Source: Myxococcaceae bacterium (GTDB lineage Bacteria > Myxococcota > Myxococcia > Myxococcales > Myxococcaceae). From it: 38,309 nucleotides of DNA. A program made the translations under genes and the position numbers. The notes below the pieces were generated by a model. It saw nothing but the letters and a program-made list of their open reading frames with translations, had not been told where the DNA came from and made no database searches. Below are positions 18,299 to 26,403 of the stretch, in pieces (position 1 is the stretch's first letter; each line of letters starts with the position of its first letter). The stretch covers positions 1-38,309 of the forward strand of contig JAIBBQ010000038.1 of assembly GCA_019694595.1 (NCBI GenBank). Reading direction: 5' to 3'.

Positions 18299-21142
18299 AT
18301 GGACCTCCAGCACACGTTGCTCCGCTGCGCCCTGGCCGTCGCCGTCGCCACCAGCTGGCTGGGCTGCGGTGGCCCGGTGGACGACGGCGGGCTCGGGTCG
18401 GGCACCCAGGAGCTCGCGCCCACCTGCGAGGCGCCGCAGCGGTGCGCCGACGGCCACTGCGACGACTTCACGCCGACGGACGAGATCGTCGCCGCGCGAG
18501 GCCTGCAGCCGCTCGACGCCCCGGCGGTGCCGATGCCGCCGCCGCCGCTCGGCCACCGCTCGGTGCGCCTGGGCAGCGACGTGAAGGGCCAGTACCTGCG
18601 GCCGGTCATTCCCGCCTTCCGCACCTCGCCCGACGGGCGGGTGGCCCTGCTGTCGGCGGAGATCGCGAGCCACAAGCTCGAGGTGCTGCGCGCGGCGCCG
18701 GTGGTGCAGCACCACAAGGACCTCGCGGCGCGCCTCATCGGCACCAGCCGGGTGAACCTGCACGCGCGCTTCGAGAGCCGGATGCCCGCGGGCACCACCG
18801 CGAGCGGCGCCGAGTTCCTCTGTCAGCCCGAAGCGAAGATGCCCTTCGCCTGCGGCACGTCGGACCGCGACGACTGCTACCGGCTGGTGCTGATTCACGA
18901 GCGGGAGCGCAGCGACACCTCGCTGCAGCTGTTCTCGATTCCCATCTTCGTCCGGGTGCAGAACCCGAAGACGGTGAAGGCGGAGATCGCGGAAGTCCGG
19001 GTGGACCTGGACCGCATCGAGGCCTCCGACCCGCTCCCGTTCGGGCTGATGGCCGAGCTGGTGTCCACCGCCGACGGGCGGATGATCGCGGGGCGCATCC
19101 TCGCCGGCCCGGGCGACGGCTTCGGGGCCACCCTCACCTACCGGCTCGCCGGGGGTCGCGAGGCGACCAACCAGTTCAGTCTCTTCTACGCGTACAGCGA
19201 CACGCCGTGCGACGTGCGCACCTGGTTCGGGCGCGAGGCGGGCGTGTTCACCTCGCTGCGCCCCATTCCGGCGGCGGCCTTCGACCCGCGGCTCACGCCC
19301 CGCTACGGCCTGGCGGCCCGCCCGCTGCGCGACACGCTCGGCCGGGAGCTCGGCGAGACCGACGTGCTCGCGGGCTCGTACCCGTGGCTCGACCGCGAAG
19401 GGAACAACCTCTTCTTCTCCAGCACCAACCCCATGCCCTTCAGCCAGGACGCGACCCAGGGCCGCTGGCCGGCCAAGCGCGAAGGGAAGCCGCTGCAGTT
19501 CGTGGGCACGGCGCCCCGGGGCTTCTCGGTGGTGGGCTCGTGGACCCAGGGCAAGGTGGTGCTGCTCGACGGCCTCATCAACAACGACGACTCCGGCTTC
19601 GGCCCGGAAGACACCCACCAGCTGGGGCTCTACCGCTCGACGACCGAGCGGCTCGCGGTGCGGGTGAACGGCGGCGGCAAGGACGGCACGAGCGAGCTGC
19701 AGCTGCCCGACGCCAAGGGCAACAACCACCACATCGAGTCGCTGGAGAACCGCCTCGGCATGCACACCGGCAGCCTGCCGGTCACCCCGCGCGACGTGGT
19801 CTGGCAGGTCACCCGCGGGCTGATGACCGACGAGATCGCCTTCGACGACTACATGGACCCGCACGTGGTGCTCTTCGCGGAGATGAACGCCGCGGTCCGC
19901 GTGCAGCCCGACGACGCGCGCAACGGCTCGTACCTCGACGGCTTCGGCAAGAGGGACGGGGCCTTCGTGCACGACCCCCAGGACATCGTGCTCCAGAACG
20001 CGGCCACCTCGCGGGTGTACGCGGCGCTGGGCAACGGCCGCCTCGACGGCCCGGGGCGCATCGAGCCGGTGGCGCTGGGCGGCGTCCGCGGCCGGGGGCT
20101 CTTCCTCGACGCGCAGACCCAGCTGCGCTTCGACGTTCCCGCGGCGCTCGAGCCTCAGGTCGCCGGCAAGGCGTACCTGGTGAGCGCCTTCGTCGACGCG
20201 CGCGACGCGCTCGCAGGGGCGCGCCACGTCCTCACGCTCGACGATGCGGTGGCGCCGCTGGTGGTGACGCTGCGCGACGGCCAGGTGCTGTCGTTGACCC
20301 AGGGCGCCGAGGCCCCGGTGCGTGTCGACCTCGGCTGCGCGGTGGGCAGCTGGGTCGGCCGCTGGCATCACCTGGGGCTGCTGGTGGAGCCGTCGGGGGC
20401 GGTGACGGTGCTGGTCGACGGCAACCCGGTGGAGCGGCGCCGGCTCGCCACGCCGCACCCGCTGCGCGCGGGCACGCTGCGCTTCGGCCGGGGCAGCGAC
20501 GGCACCGCCGGGGTGCGCGGCTGGTACGACGAGGCGCGGGTGGTGGTCGACGGCAAGGCCCAGCTCACCGCGAGCGGGTCGATCGAGCTGCTGTGCAACT
20601 ACGCGCGCGGGCTCAGCCTGGGCGTGCACGCCGACTCCACGCTGCGCGCGCGGGCCGAGCGGGTGCCGTTCGCCCGCACCCGGGCGGCCGAGCTGGGGTA
20701 CCGCGCCTCGCAGGGGCTCCTGTGGTGTGCCACCGACTTCGACCGGCCGTTCGGCGTCGGCCGCCAGGCGGTGCCCGACGCGGCGCACGTCACGGTGCTG
20801 CGCGACGAGATCCTCCTCGAAGGCACGCAGCCGCTGCGCTTCGACCGCGCCCGGCCCGACAGCCGCGGTCGCTCGTTCTGCGCGAGCTGCCACCTCACCC
20901 GCGCCGAGGACCCGGGCCGCACCGACGGGCTCGCGGTGCAGGCGCTGACGCCCGGCATGGTGAACGTGGCCGACGACCCCCGCACCCAGCCGATGCAGCC
21001 GCCGTCGCCGGGCAACGACGGGGCACAGGCGCTGGGCGTCATTCCCGCGCAGTGGGTGCTGGGGTCCGATGGCGCGCGCTACCCGGAGCAGCCCCAGCGC
21101 GGGCCGGTGCAGGTGCTGCGCTTCCTCTTCCGTCCGAAGTGA
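18299..21142 (+). CDS. Large lipoprotein with LamG-like region and one C-terminal CxxCH haem motif
   Basis: 947 residues. The N-terminus is a lipoprotein signal with lipobox SWLGC (Cys about 23), so the protein is exported and lipid-anchored. A Cys-rich stretch follows (PTCEAPQRCADGHCDD). The middle holds many beta-rich segments. At about 640-760, ARHVLTLDDAVAPLVVTL, WVGRWHHLGLLVE and RGWYDEARVVVDG resemble a LamG/concanavalin-like module. One haem c-binding motif, CASCH, sits at about 861-865 and is followed by a short tail. A single haem site at the very end of a large surface lipoprotein is unusual; a degraded cytochrome-type oxidase or dehydrogenase domain is one reading. Function unknown. 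Confidence 0.8.
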   Translation: MDLQHTLLRCALAVAVATSWLGCGGPVDDGGLGSGTQELAPTCEAPQRCADGHCDDFTPTDEIVAARGLQPLDAPAVPMPPPPLGHRSVRLGSDVKGQYLRPVIPAFRTSPDGRVALLSAEIASHKLEVLRAAPVVQHHKDLAARLIGTSRVNLHARFESRMPAGTTASGAEFLCQPEAKMPFACGTSDRDDCYRLVLIHERERSDTSLQLFSIPIFVRVQNPKTVKAEIAEVRVDLDRIEASDPLPFGLMAELVSTADGRMIAGRILAGPGDGFGATLTYRLAGGREATNQFSLFYAYSDTPCDVRTWFGREAGVFTSLRPIPAAAFDPRLTPRYGLAARPLRDTLGRELGETDVLAGSYPWLDREGNNLFFSSTNPMPFSQDATQGRWPAKREGKPLQFVGTAPRGFSVVGSWTQGKVVLLDGLINNDDSGFGPEDTHQLGLYRSTTERLAVRVNGGGKDGTSELQLPDAKGNNHHIESLENRLGMHTGSLPVTPRDVVWQVTRGLMTDEIAFDDYMDPHVVLFAEMNAAVRVQPDDARNGSYLDGFGKRDGAFVHDPQDIVLQNAATSRVYAALGNGRLDGPGRIEPVALGGVRGRGLFLDAQTQLRFDVPAALEPQVAGKAYLVSAFVDARDALAGARHVLTLDDAVAPLVVTLRDGQVLSLTQGAEAPVRVDLGCAVGSWVGRWHHLGLLVEPSGAVTVLVDGNPVERRRLATPHPLRAGTLRFGRGSDGTAGVRGWYDEARVVVDGKAQLTASGSIELLCNYARGLSLGVHADSTLRARAERVPFARTRAAELGYRASQGLLWCATDFDRPFGVGRQAVPDAAHVTVLRDEILLEGTQPLRFDRARPDSRGRSFCASCHLTRAEDPGRTDGLAVQALTPGMVNVADDPRTQPMQPPSPGNDGAQALGVIPAQWVLGSDGARYPEQPQRGPVQVLRFLFRPK

Positions 21143-21208
21143 CGCAAGCGCCCGCCGGTCTGAACAAAGGTGAAGGCGGCGGCGAAAGGGCCATGGCGTG
21201 ATGCGCGC

Positions 21209-21871
21209 ATGGACCTCCACCGTCTCAGCATCACCGCCGGCGCCATCGCCGCGGCGCTCGTCGTGGGCATGCTCGCGCTCTTCCTCGCCACCGGCGTGGG
21301 GCAAGACGCTCTTCAGTGGCTCAAGCCGCCCGACGTGTACGCCGCCGCGCTGCTCGCCGACCCAGGCGCGCTGCGCGCTGGCATCGGCCTCGACAACGCC
21401 TTCATCGTCTTCTACGCGCTGCTCTTCGCCGCGCAGGGCGCGCTCCTGTGGCGCAGCGGAGCGCCCAGGGTGCTGGTGGCCGGCTTCCTGCTCTTCGAAG
21501 GGCTGACCGCGCTGCTCGACCTGGTCGAGAACATGCACTTCCTGACGATGATCGCCGGCGCGGCGCTGGGGCAGTTCCCGTCGGCGGGGGAGATCGCCGC
21601 CCAGGTCTTCGAGTCGATGCTCAAGTTCCACCTGAGCTACCTGGGGCTGGCCATGCTGGGCTTCGCGCTGCCGGTGAAGAGCAGGCTCGGCGGCGCGGTG
21701 GCCTTCGCGCTGCGGTGGGTGCAGTGGCCCATCGGGCTCGCCATCTCCGCGGGGCCTTTGGCCTGGGCGGTGCCGCTGGTCTTCGCGCGCTTCAGCTTCT
21801 TCGTCTTCGGGCTGGTGGCCTTCGCGGTGCTCGCGGCGCGCCGCGAATTCGGCTCAGGTGCACCGGCGTGA
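21209..21871 (+). CDS. Polytopic membrane protein, unknown function
   Basis: 220 residues with about five or six membrane helices (for example AGAIAAALVVGMLALFLATG, NAFIVFYALLFAAQGALLW and WPIGLAISAGPLAWAVPLVF). A conserved-looking acidic pair in LLDLVENMHF lies in the third helix. No family was recognised with confidence. The ATG at 21209 is chosen because it leaves a short basic leader before the first helix; an upstream GTG at 21170 is possible. The last 80 bases overlap the 3' end of the convergent Crp/Fnr gene, so both C-termini are encoded by opposite strands of the same DNA. Confidence 0.75.
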   Translation: MDLHRLSITAGAIAAALVVGMLALFLATGVGQDALQWLKPPDVYAAALLADPGALRAGIGLDNAFIVFYALLFAAQGALLWRSGAPRVLVAGFLLFEGLTALLDLVENMHFLTMIAGAALGQFPSAGEIAAQVFESMLKFHLSYLGLAMLGFALPVKSRLGGAVAFALRWVQWPIGLAISAGPLAWAVPLVFARFSFFVFGLVAFAVLAARREFGSGAPA

Positions 21872-22397
21872 TGCCGAGGTAGGACGCCACCAGGTGCAGC
21901 GGCACGCGCGAGTCGAGCCCCGGGTTCAGCGCGCGGAAGGCGAGGTAGCGCGCGCGGGCGTCCATGGTGAGCATCTCGTGCTCGCGGCGCACCTTGCGCA
22001 GGTAGAGCCCCTGGGCCTGGCGCAGCGCCAGGCGCGCCCACGCGGGGTCGGTGTCGACCAGCGCCTGCAGGTGGGCGAAGGGCACCCGCCACACGCGCGT
22101 CGGCTCGAGCGCCTCGATGTTCACCAGCGCCGGCTCGCCGGACAGCAGGTCGGCGAGCGAGCCCGACAGGCCCCCTTCGGCGATGAACACCCGGGTGGCC
22201 TCGCCCCCGTCCTGATCCACGTAGAACTCGCGCAGGAGCCCCTGCTTCACCCCGAACACGAACCGGGCGCGCTCGCCTTCGCTCAGCAGGCGCTCGCCCT
22301 TCGCGAAGCGCACCTCTTCGGGCGCGGCGCGCTCGAGCTGCCGCCACGACGCGTCGCCGAGCGGAGAGATGGCCTCGAAGGCGGCGCGGAAGCTCAT
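21792..22397 (-). CDS. Crp/Fnr-family transcriptional regulator
   Basis: 201 residues from ATG 22397 (an alternative ATG lies at 22427). Residues 15-115 form a cyclic-nucleotide-binding-type beta-roll (ERLLSEGERARFVFGVKQG, LAPLL-type loop at SGSLADLLSG). A dimerisation helix follows, then a C-terminal helix-turn-helix (LHLVASYLGITPVHLSRIR). No Cys cluster for an iron-sulphur centre as in Fnr is visible. The protein ends in a 15-residue Arg/Pro/Ala tail after the recognition helix (GAPRAPRRPPARRRRS), encoded antisense to the end of 21209-21871. This suggests the original stop was lost, or that the overlap is old. It may regulate its neighbours, which is unproven. Confidence 0.87.
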   Translation of the reverse strand: MSFRAAFEAISPLGDASWRQLERAAPEEVRFAKGERLLSEGERARFVFGVKQGLLREFYVDQDGGEATRVFIAEGGLSGSLADLLSGEPALVNIEALEPTRVWRVPFAHLQALVDTDPAWARLALRQAQGLYLRKVRREHEMLTMDARARYLAFRALNPGLDSRVPLHLVASYLGITPVHLSRIRGAPRAPRRPPARRRRS

Positions 22398-22507
22398 GGT
22401 CTGCCGTGTATCGAAGCTTGCCGACATTGGCGCACATCATGGGGCCCTCCCCTCGGATAATCCCTGAGTCGGACCGAGCTGCTGTCTCCAACTCCCTGGA
22501 ACTCCTC

Positions 22508-23482
22508 ATGGCGCCCCCGAAGATTCAGCCGAAGGTCACCACGCCCAGCGCGCCGAAGCAGGCGGATGCGCTGGCCGGCGGGCTGAGCGCGGACTTCCGC
22601 AGCTTCCTCGAGACGCACGGCTACGACGTGGAGCGCTTCGCGCGCGACGACGTCAAGGGCGGCAGCTTCGGCGGCAAGCGGACGCCGGGCGAGAAGCTCA
22701 CCCACCAGCCGGTCATCTTCATTCACGGCAACAGCGACAGCGCGGTGGGGCCGGCGGGCCTGGGTGGCTTCCGGGTGCCCATCGAGAAGTACCTCGCCCA
22801 GGGGTACCAGCCGTCGGAGCTCTACGCCTTCACCTGGGGCGACGCGAAGGCGAGCCACGCGGCGCTCAACTACCACTCGAAGAAGAACGTGGAGTCGGTG
22901 CGGCAGTTCATCGAGGCGGTGCTCGAGTACACCGGAGCCTCGCAGGTCGACGTGGTGAGCCACTCGATGGGCGTGACGCTGGCGCGAGGGGCGATCAAGG
23001 GCGGCGTGCACCACGACCTGCTCGCCGGCGGCAAGTACGACCTCGGCAAGCCGCTCACCGACAAGGTGGACACCTTCGTGGGCATCGCGGGCGGCAACGA
23101 AGGGCTCGCGTCGGCGGTGCTGGCGCCGATGCTCCCCACGGCCTCGCCCACCAACGGCTTCTACCCCGGCGTGCCGCTGACGCCGCTGGGCCCCATCGTC
23201 GGCCGCTCGCGCTTCCTCGAGGAGCTCGACGAGAACCCGGCGCGCGAAGGGCAGCACGTCTACAGCATCTGGTCGCCGGCGGACGAGCTCGCGGGCCTGC
23301 CGGTCTACGGCAAGCCGACGTCGCGCATTCGCGGGCAAGACGGCGAGAAGGTGTACTCGTTCAGCGAGGTCCGGAAGCTCCACCAGCCGGGCGAGAGCAA
23401 GCTCATCGGCAACCACCTGGGCCTCAAGAGCGGCACCGCCGACGTGGTGCTGGAGATGATCGAAGACCACCAGGTGAAGTGA
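22508..23482 (+). CDS. Lipase/esterase-like alpha/beta hydrolase (lipase class 2 type)
   Basis: 324 residues from ATG 22508 (the frame is open to 22406). The oxyanion-hole segment PVIFIHGNSDSA lies near His73, and SELYAFTWG resembles the lipase_2 family. The nucleophile elbow is SHSMG with Ser153, where GHSMG is usual. Later residues such as WSPADELAG and KLIGNHLGL could supply the catalytic Asp and His. No clear signal peptide is seen with the chosen start, so either the protein is cytoplasmic or the start is misplaced. It is divergent from the Crp/Fnr gene, with only about 110 bases between them, and stands alone on its strand before a hairpin at 23516. Confidence 0.83.
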   Translation: MAPPKIQPKVTTPSAPKQADALAGGLSADFRSFLETHGYDVERFARDDVKGGSFGGKRTPGEKLTHQPVIFIHGNSDSAVGPAGLGGFRVPIEKYLAQGYQPSELYAFTWGDAKASHAALNYHSKKNVESVRQFIEAVLEYTGASQVDVVSHSMGVTLARGAIKGGVHHDLLAGGKYDLGKPLTDKVDTFVGIAGGNEGLASAVLAPMLPTASPTNGFYPGVPLTPLGPIVGRSRFLEELDENPAREGQHVYSIWSPADELAGLPVYGKPTSRIRGQDGEKVYSFSEVRKLHQPGESKLIGNHLGLKSGTADVVLEMIEDHQVK

Positions 23483-23515
23483 GCGGTCGCGGGCCGGGGC
23501 CGGCGCCAAGTCACC

Positions 23516-23532
23516 CCCGCGTGACACGCGGG
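23516..23532 (+). terminator. GC-rich hairpin after the lipase gene
   Basis: CCCGCGT (23516-23522), loop GAC, ACGCGGG (23526-23532): a perfect 7-bp stem with a 3-base loop, 34 bases after the lipase stop and before the biosynthetic operon. There is no T-run, as often in GC-rich genomes. Confidence 0.5.
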
Positions 23533-23667
23533 CCCGAAGCTCCTCCGGCGCGCCCGGGTGCACTTCAGGTGGGCTGGTAGGGTCAAAAGCGTCATGGGAC
23601 GCCAGCACACCCCGACCGAGTCACCCACTTCCCGTCGGCACCCGCGCGGTGCCTCGCGTCGGCCGCG

Positions 23668-24363
23668 ATGATCGTCGCCGTCACCGGAAGCCGCCGGGGG
23701 CTCGGCCGGTCCCTCGCCGAGCACTTCCTCGCGGCGGGGGCGTGGGTGTACGGCTGCAGCCGCGAGCCGTCGGACCTCACCCACGCGCGCTACGTCCACA
23801 CGGACATGGACGTGACCGACGAGCGGGCGGTGAAGGAGTTCTTCCGCGCGATTCGCAAGGACCACGACCGGCTCGACGTGCTGGTGAACAACGCCGGCAC
23901 CGCGGTGATGAACCACGTGCTGCTCACGCCCCGCGAGACGCTGTCCAGGCTGGTCGAGGTGAACCTGGTGGGCACGTTCCTCTGCTCGCGCGAGGCGGTG
24001 AAGCTGCTGAAGAAGAGCGACCACGGGCGAATCGTGACCCTCTCGTCCATCGTGGTGCCGCTGAGGCTTCCGGGGGCGGCGGCCTACGCCGCGAGCAAGT
24101 CCGCGGTCGAGAGCCTGATGCAGACGATGAGCAAGGAGCTCGCGCCGCTCGGCATCACGGTGAACACCGTCGGGCCGACGCCGGTGCCCACCGCGCTGGC
24201 GCGCACGGTGCCCAAGGAAGCGCTCGACCAGGTCGTCGCGCAGCAGGCGATCAAGCGACTGGGGACCGCGGAGGACGTCATCAACGTGGTGGACTTCTTC
24301 GTGCGACCCGAGAGCGACTTCGTGACCGGGCAGACCATCTACCTGGGTGGAGTCTGCGCGTGA
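23668..24363 (+). CDS. Short-chain dehydrogenase/reductase (FabG-like), first gene of the halogenase operon
   Basis: A 231-residue classical SDR, an NAD(P)H-dependent ketone/alcohol oxidoreductase. The nucleotide-binding motif TGSRRGLGR is at 6-14; Arg in this loop suggests NADPH preference. NNAG follows near 75, then the catalytic Ser in TLSS and Tyr140-xxx-Lys144 in YAASK. The length and order match FabG-type 3-oxoacyl-ACP reductases, and a carrier protein encoded in the same operon makes a beta-keto reduction on an acyl-ACP plausible. The ATG 23668 lacks a strong ribosome binding site. The 185 bases upstream should hold the operon promoter, but no element was identified. The stop overlaps the next start by four bases. 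Confidence 0.92.
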   Translation: MIVAVTGSRRGLGRSLAEHFLAAGAWVYGCSREPSDLTHARYVHTDMDVTDERAVKEFFRAIRKDHDRLDVLVNNAGTAVMNHVLLTPRETLSRLVEVNLVGTFLCSREAVKLLKKSDHGRIVTLSSIVVPLRLPGAAAYAASKSAVESLMQTMSKELAPLGITVNTVGPTPVPTALARTVPKEALDQVVAQQAIKRLGTAEDVINVVDFFVRPESDFVTGQTIYLGGVCA

Positions 24364-25724
24364 GGGTGAAGCCGTTCATCGAGCGACTCGCCTCGTTCGC
24401 CGACGCGCCGGCGCTCCACACCGCGGAGCGAACCCACACCTACGGCGAGCTGCACCGCGCGGTGCTCGACCGGGCGGCCTGGCTCGAGGCGCACGGGGTG
24501 TCGCGCCCCCACTCCATCGTGCTGCTCGAGGCGGACTACTCGCTCGACGGCATCGCGCTGCTGCTCGCGCTGTTCAACCAGGATCAGATCGTCGGGCTGA
24601 GTTCCGGAGGACCGGACGCCGAGGCCCGCCTCGCCGCGCTCGACCCGCACCACGTCATCGACGCCCGCGCGCTGACCGTCGCGCACCGCGAGGCGAGCCA
24701 CGCGCACCCGCTCACCGAGCGCCTCCCGGGTGGCCGCGCGGGCCTCGTGCTCTTCAGCAGCGGCACCACCGGCCGGCCGAAGGCGATGCTCCACGACCTC
24801 GACACCATCGTGGACGCGTTCCTGGGGCGCAGGCCCCGCAGGCTGAACGTGCTCCTGCTGTTGATGTTCGACCACATCGGTGGGCTGAACTCGCTGCTCA
24901 GCACGCTGGCGATGGGCGGGGCCGCGGCGCTGCCGCGCGAGCGCTCGCCCGACGCGGTGTGCGGCATGGTGGCCAGGCACGGCGTGGTGGTGCTGCCCGC
25001 CTCGCCCACCTTCCTCAACCTGATGCTGCTCAGCGGCGCCTGCGAGCGGCACGACCTGAGCTCGCTGCGCCTCATCACCTACGGCACCGAGCCGATGCCC
25101 GAGAGCCTGCTGACGCGGCTCAAGGCCCGGTTTCCAAAGGTGAAACTGCTGCAGACCTTCGGAACCAGTGAGACAGGCATCGCTTCCACCGTGTCTCTGT
25201 CCTCGGGAAGCCTGTTCATGAAGATCGACGACCCCTCGATGGAGCACAAGATCGTCGACGGCGAGCTCTGGCTGCGCAGCCAGCGGCAGATCCTCGGGTA
25301 CCTCAACGAGGAATCGACCCGCTTCACGGCCGACGGCTGGTTCCGCACGGGCGACATGGTGGAGACCACGGGCGACGGCTTCTTCCGCATCCGCGGCCGG
25401 CAGACCGACATCATCAACGTGGGCGGCGAGAAGGTCTTCCCCGGCGAGGTCGAGTCCTGCGTGGGAGAGCTGCCCTTCGTGGCCGACTGCCGGGCCTACG
25501 GCCAGGCGAACGCGCTGACGGGGCAGGCGGTCTGGGTGGACGTGGTGCTCAAGCCGGGCAGCGAGCCGGCCGGGGCAGACGCCAAGGCGCGGGTGAAGGA
25601 GATCCGCGCGTTCACCCGCGAGCGGCTCGACGCCTTCAAGGTGCCGGTGCGCATCAACGTGGTGGACGCCATCGCCTATTCGGCCCGCTTCAAGAAACTC
25701 CCACACCAGGAGCAGCGCCCGTGA
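24360..25724 (+). CDS. AMP-forming acyl/aryl ligase (ANL superfamily)
   Basis: 454 residues. It activates a carboxylic acid as acyl-AMP and transfers it to a thiol, probably the phosphopantetheine of the carrier protein encoded downstream. Seen motifs: P-loop FSSGTTGRPKAM near 132-143, ITYGTEPMPES, QTFGTSETG (the adenine-pocket loop), GDMVE, and the hinge region FRIRGRQTDIINVGGEKVFP. The end, YSARFKKLP, places a candidate catalytic Lys in RFKK. At 454 residues it is shorter than typical acyl-CoA synthetases and nearer to DltA-like ligases found in small pathways. GTG 24360 overlaps the SDR stop (GTGA). Substrate unknown. Confidence 0.92.
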   Translation: MRVKPFIERLASFADAPALHTAERTHTYGELHRAVLDRAAWLEAHGVSRPHSIVLLEADYSLDGIALLLALFNQDQIVGLSSGGPDAEARLAALDPHHVIDARALTVAHREASHAHPLTERLPGGRAGLVLFSSGTTGRPKAMLHDLDTIVDAFLGRRPRRLNVLLLLMFDHIGGLNSLLSTLAMGGAAALPRERSPDAVCGMVARHGVVVLPASPTFLNLMLLSGACERHDLSSLRLITYGTEPMPESLLTRLKARFPKVKLLQTFGTSETGIASTVSLSSGSLFMKIDDPSMEHKIVDGELWLRSQRQILGYLNEESTRFTADGWFRTGDMVETTGDGFFRIRGRQTDIINVGGEKVFPGEVESCVGELPFVADCRAYGQANALTGQAVWVDVVLKPGSEPAGADAKARVKEIRAFTRERLDAFKVPVRINVVDAIAYSARFKKLPHQEQRP

Positions 25725-26383
25725 ACGTCGTGTTGCTGGGGTCGGGCGGGTTCGCGCGCGAGGTGCAGGAGTACCTGCTGGCGGCGGGCGCGACCGCCCC
25801 GCTGAAGCTCAAGGGCTACCTCGACGTGCCGGGCCACCAGTCGCTGCTCGGCGACGCCGCGCACCTGGGCGAGGAAGGCAGCTACCGCCCCGGCGCCGAC
25901 GAATGCTTCCTGCTGGGCATGGCCGACGGCGCGAAGCGGGCGGAGGTGCTCGCGCGCTGCTCGGGCGCCGGCTGGAAGAGCCTCAACCTGATTCACCCCA
26001 CCGCGGTGGTGTCGCCGCGCGCCTCGCTGGGCACGGGCAACGTCATCGGCCCGTTCGTCTACGTGGGGGCGAACGCGGTCCTCGGCGACCACAACGTCTT
26101 CAACTGCGGCTGCTCGGTGGGGCACGACTCCACCATCGGGTCGAACAACGTCTTCGCGTCGAACGTGCAGCTCGCCGGCTACGTGCGCATCGGCGACGCG
26201 AACTTCTTCGGCATCAGCGCGTCGGTGATTCCGCGCCTGACGATCGGCAACGGCAGCAAGGTGGCTGCGGGGACGGTGGTGACCGCGAACGTCCCCGACG
26301 CCTGCCTCTACTTCCACCGAGACACCAACAAGGTCGCCTTCATCTACCCCCAGGCGGCCCAGGCGCAGCCCACCCCGGAGTGA
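25721..26383 (+). CDS. NeuD/PglD-type acyltransferase (left-handed beta-helix)
   Basis: 220 residues. The N-terminal Rossmann-like domain begins VVLLGSGGFAREVQEYL, diagnostic of the sialic-acid O-acetyltransferase NeuD / PglD group. Hexapeptide repeats follow from about 85 to 190 (HPTAVVSPRASLGTGNVIG, GANAVLGDHNVFN, VGHDSTIGSNNVF), ending with IGNGSKVAAGTVV. His in GHDSTIG is the expected catalytic base. Family members N- or O-acylate sugars or sugar nucleotides using acyl-CoA; in polysaccharide clusters related enzymes occur with dedicated ligases and carrier proteins. The GTG start overlaps the ligase stop by four bases. This gene is the best hint that the acyl group ends on a sugar or amine acceptor. 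Confidence 0.9.
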   Translation: MNVVLLGSGGFAREVQEYLLAAGATAPLKLKGYLDVPGHQSLLGDAAHLGEEGSYRPGADECFLLGMADGAKRAEVLARCSGAGWKSLNLIHPTAVVSPRASLGTGNVIGPFVYVGANAVLGDHNVFNCGCSVGHDSTIGSNNVFASNVQLAGYVRIGDANFFGISASVIPRLTIGNGSKVAAGTVVTANVPDACLYFHRDTNKVAFIYPQAAQAQPTPE

Positions 26384-26403
26384 CCACCAGTGAGAGAGCA
26401 GCC

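Noticed and set aside
16982-21631. 1549-codon minus-strand open frame
   Set aside because: It is antisense to genes with clear domains (deacetylase, lipoprotein), has low-complexity His/Arg/Ala composition, and reflects the strong GC bias.
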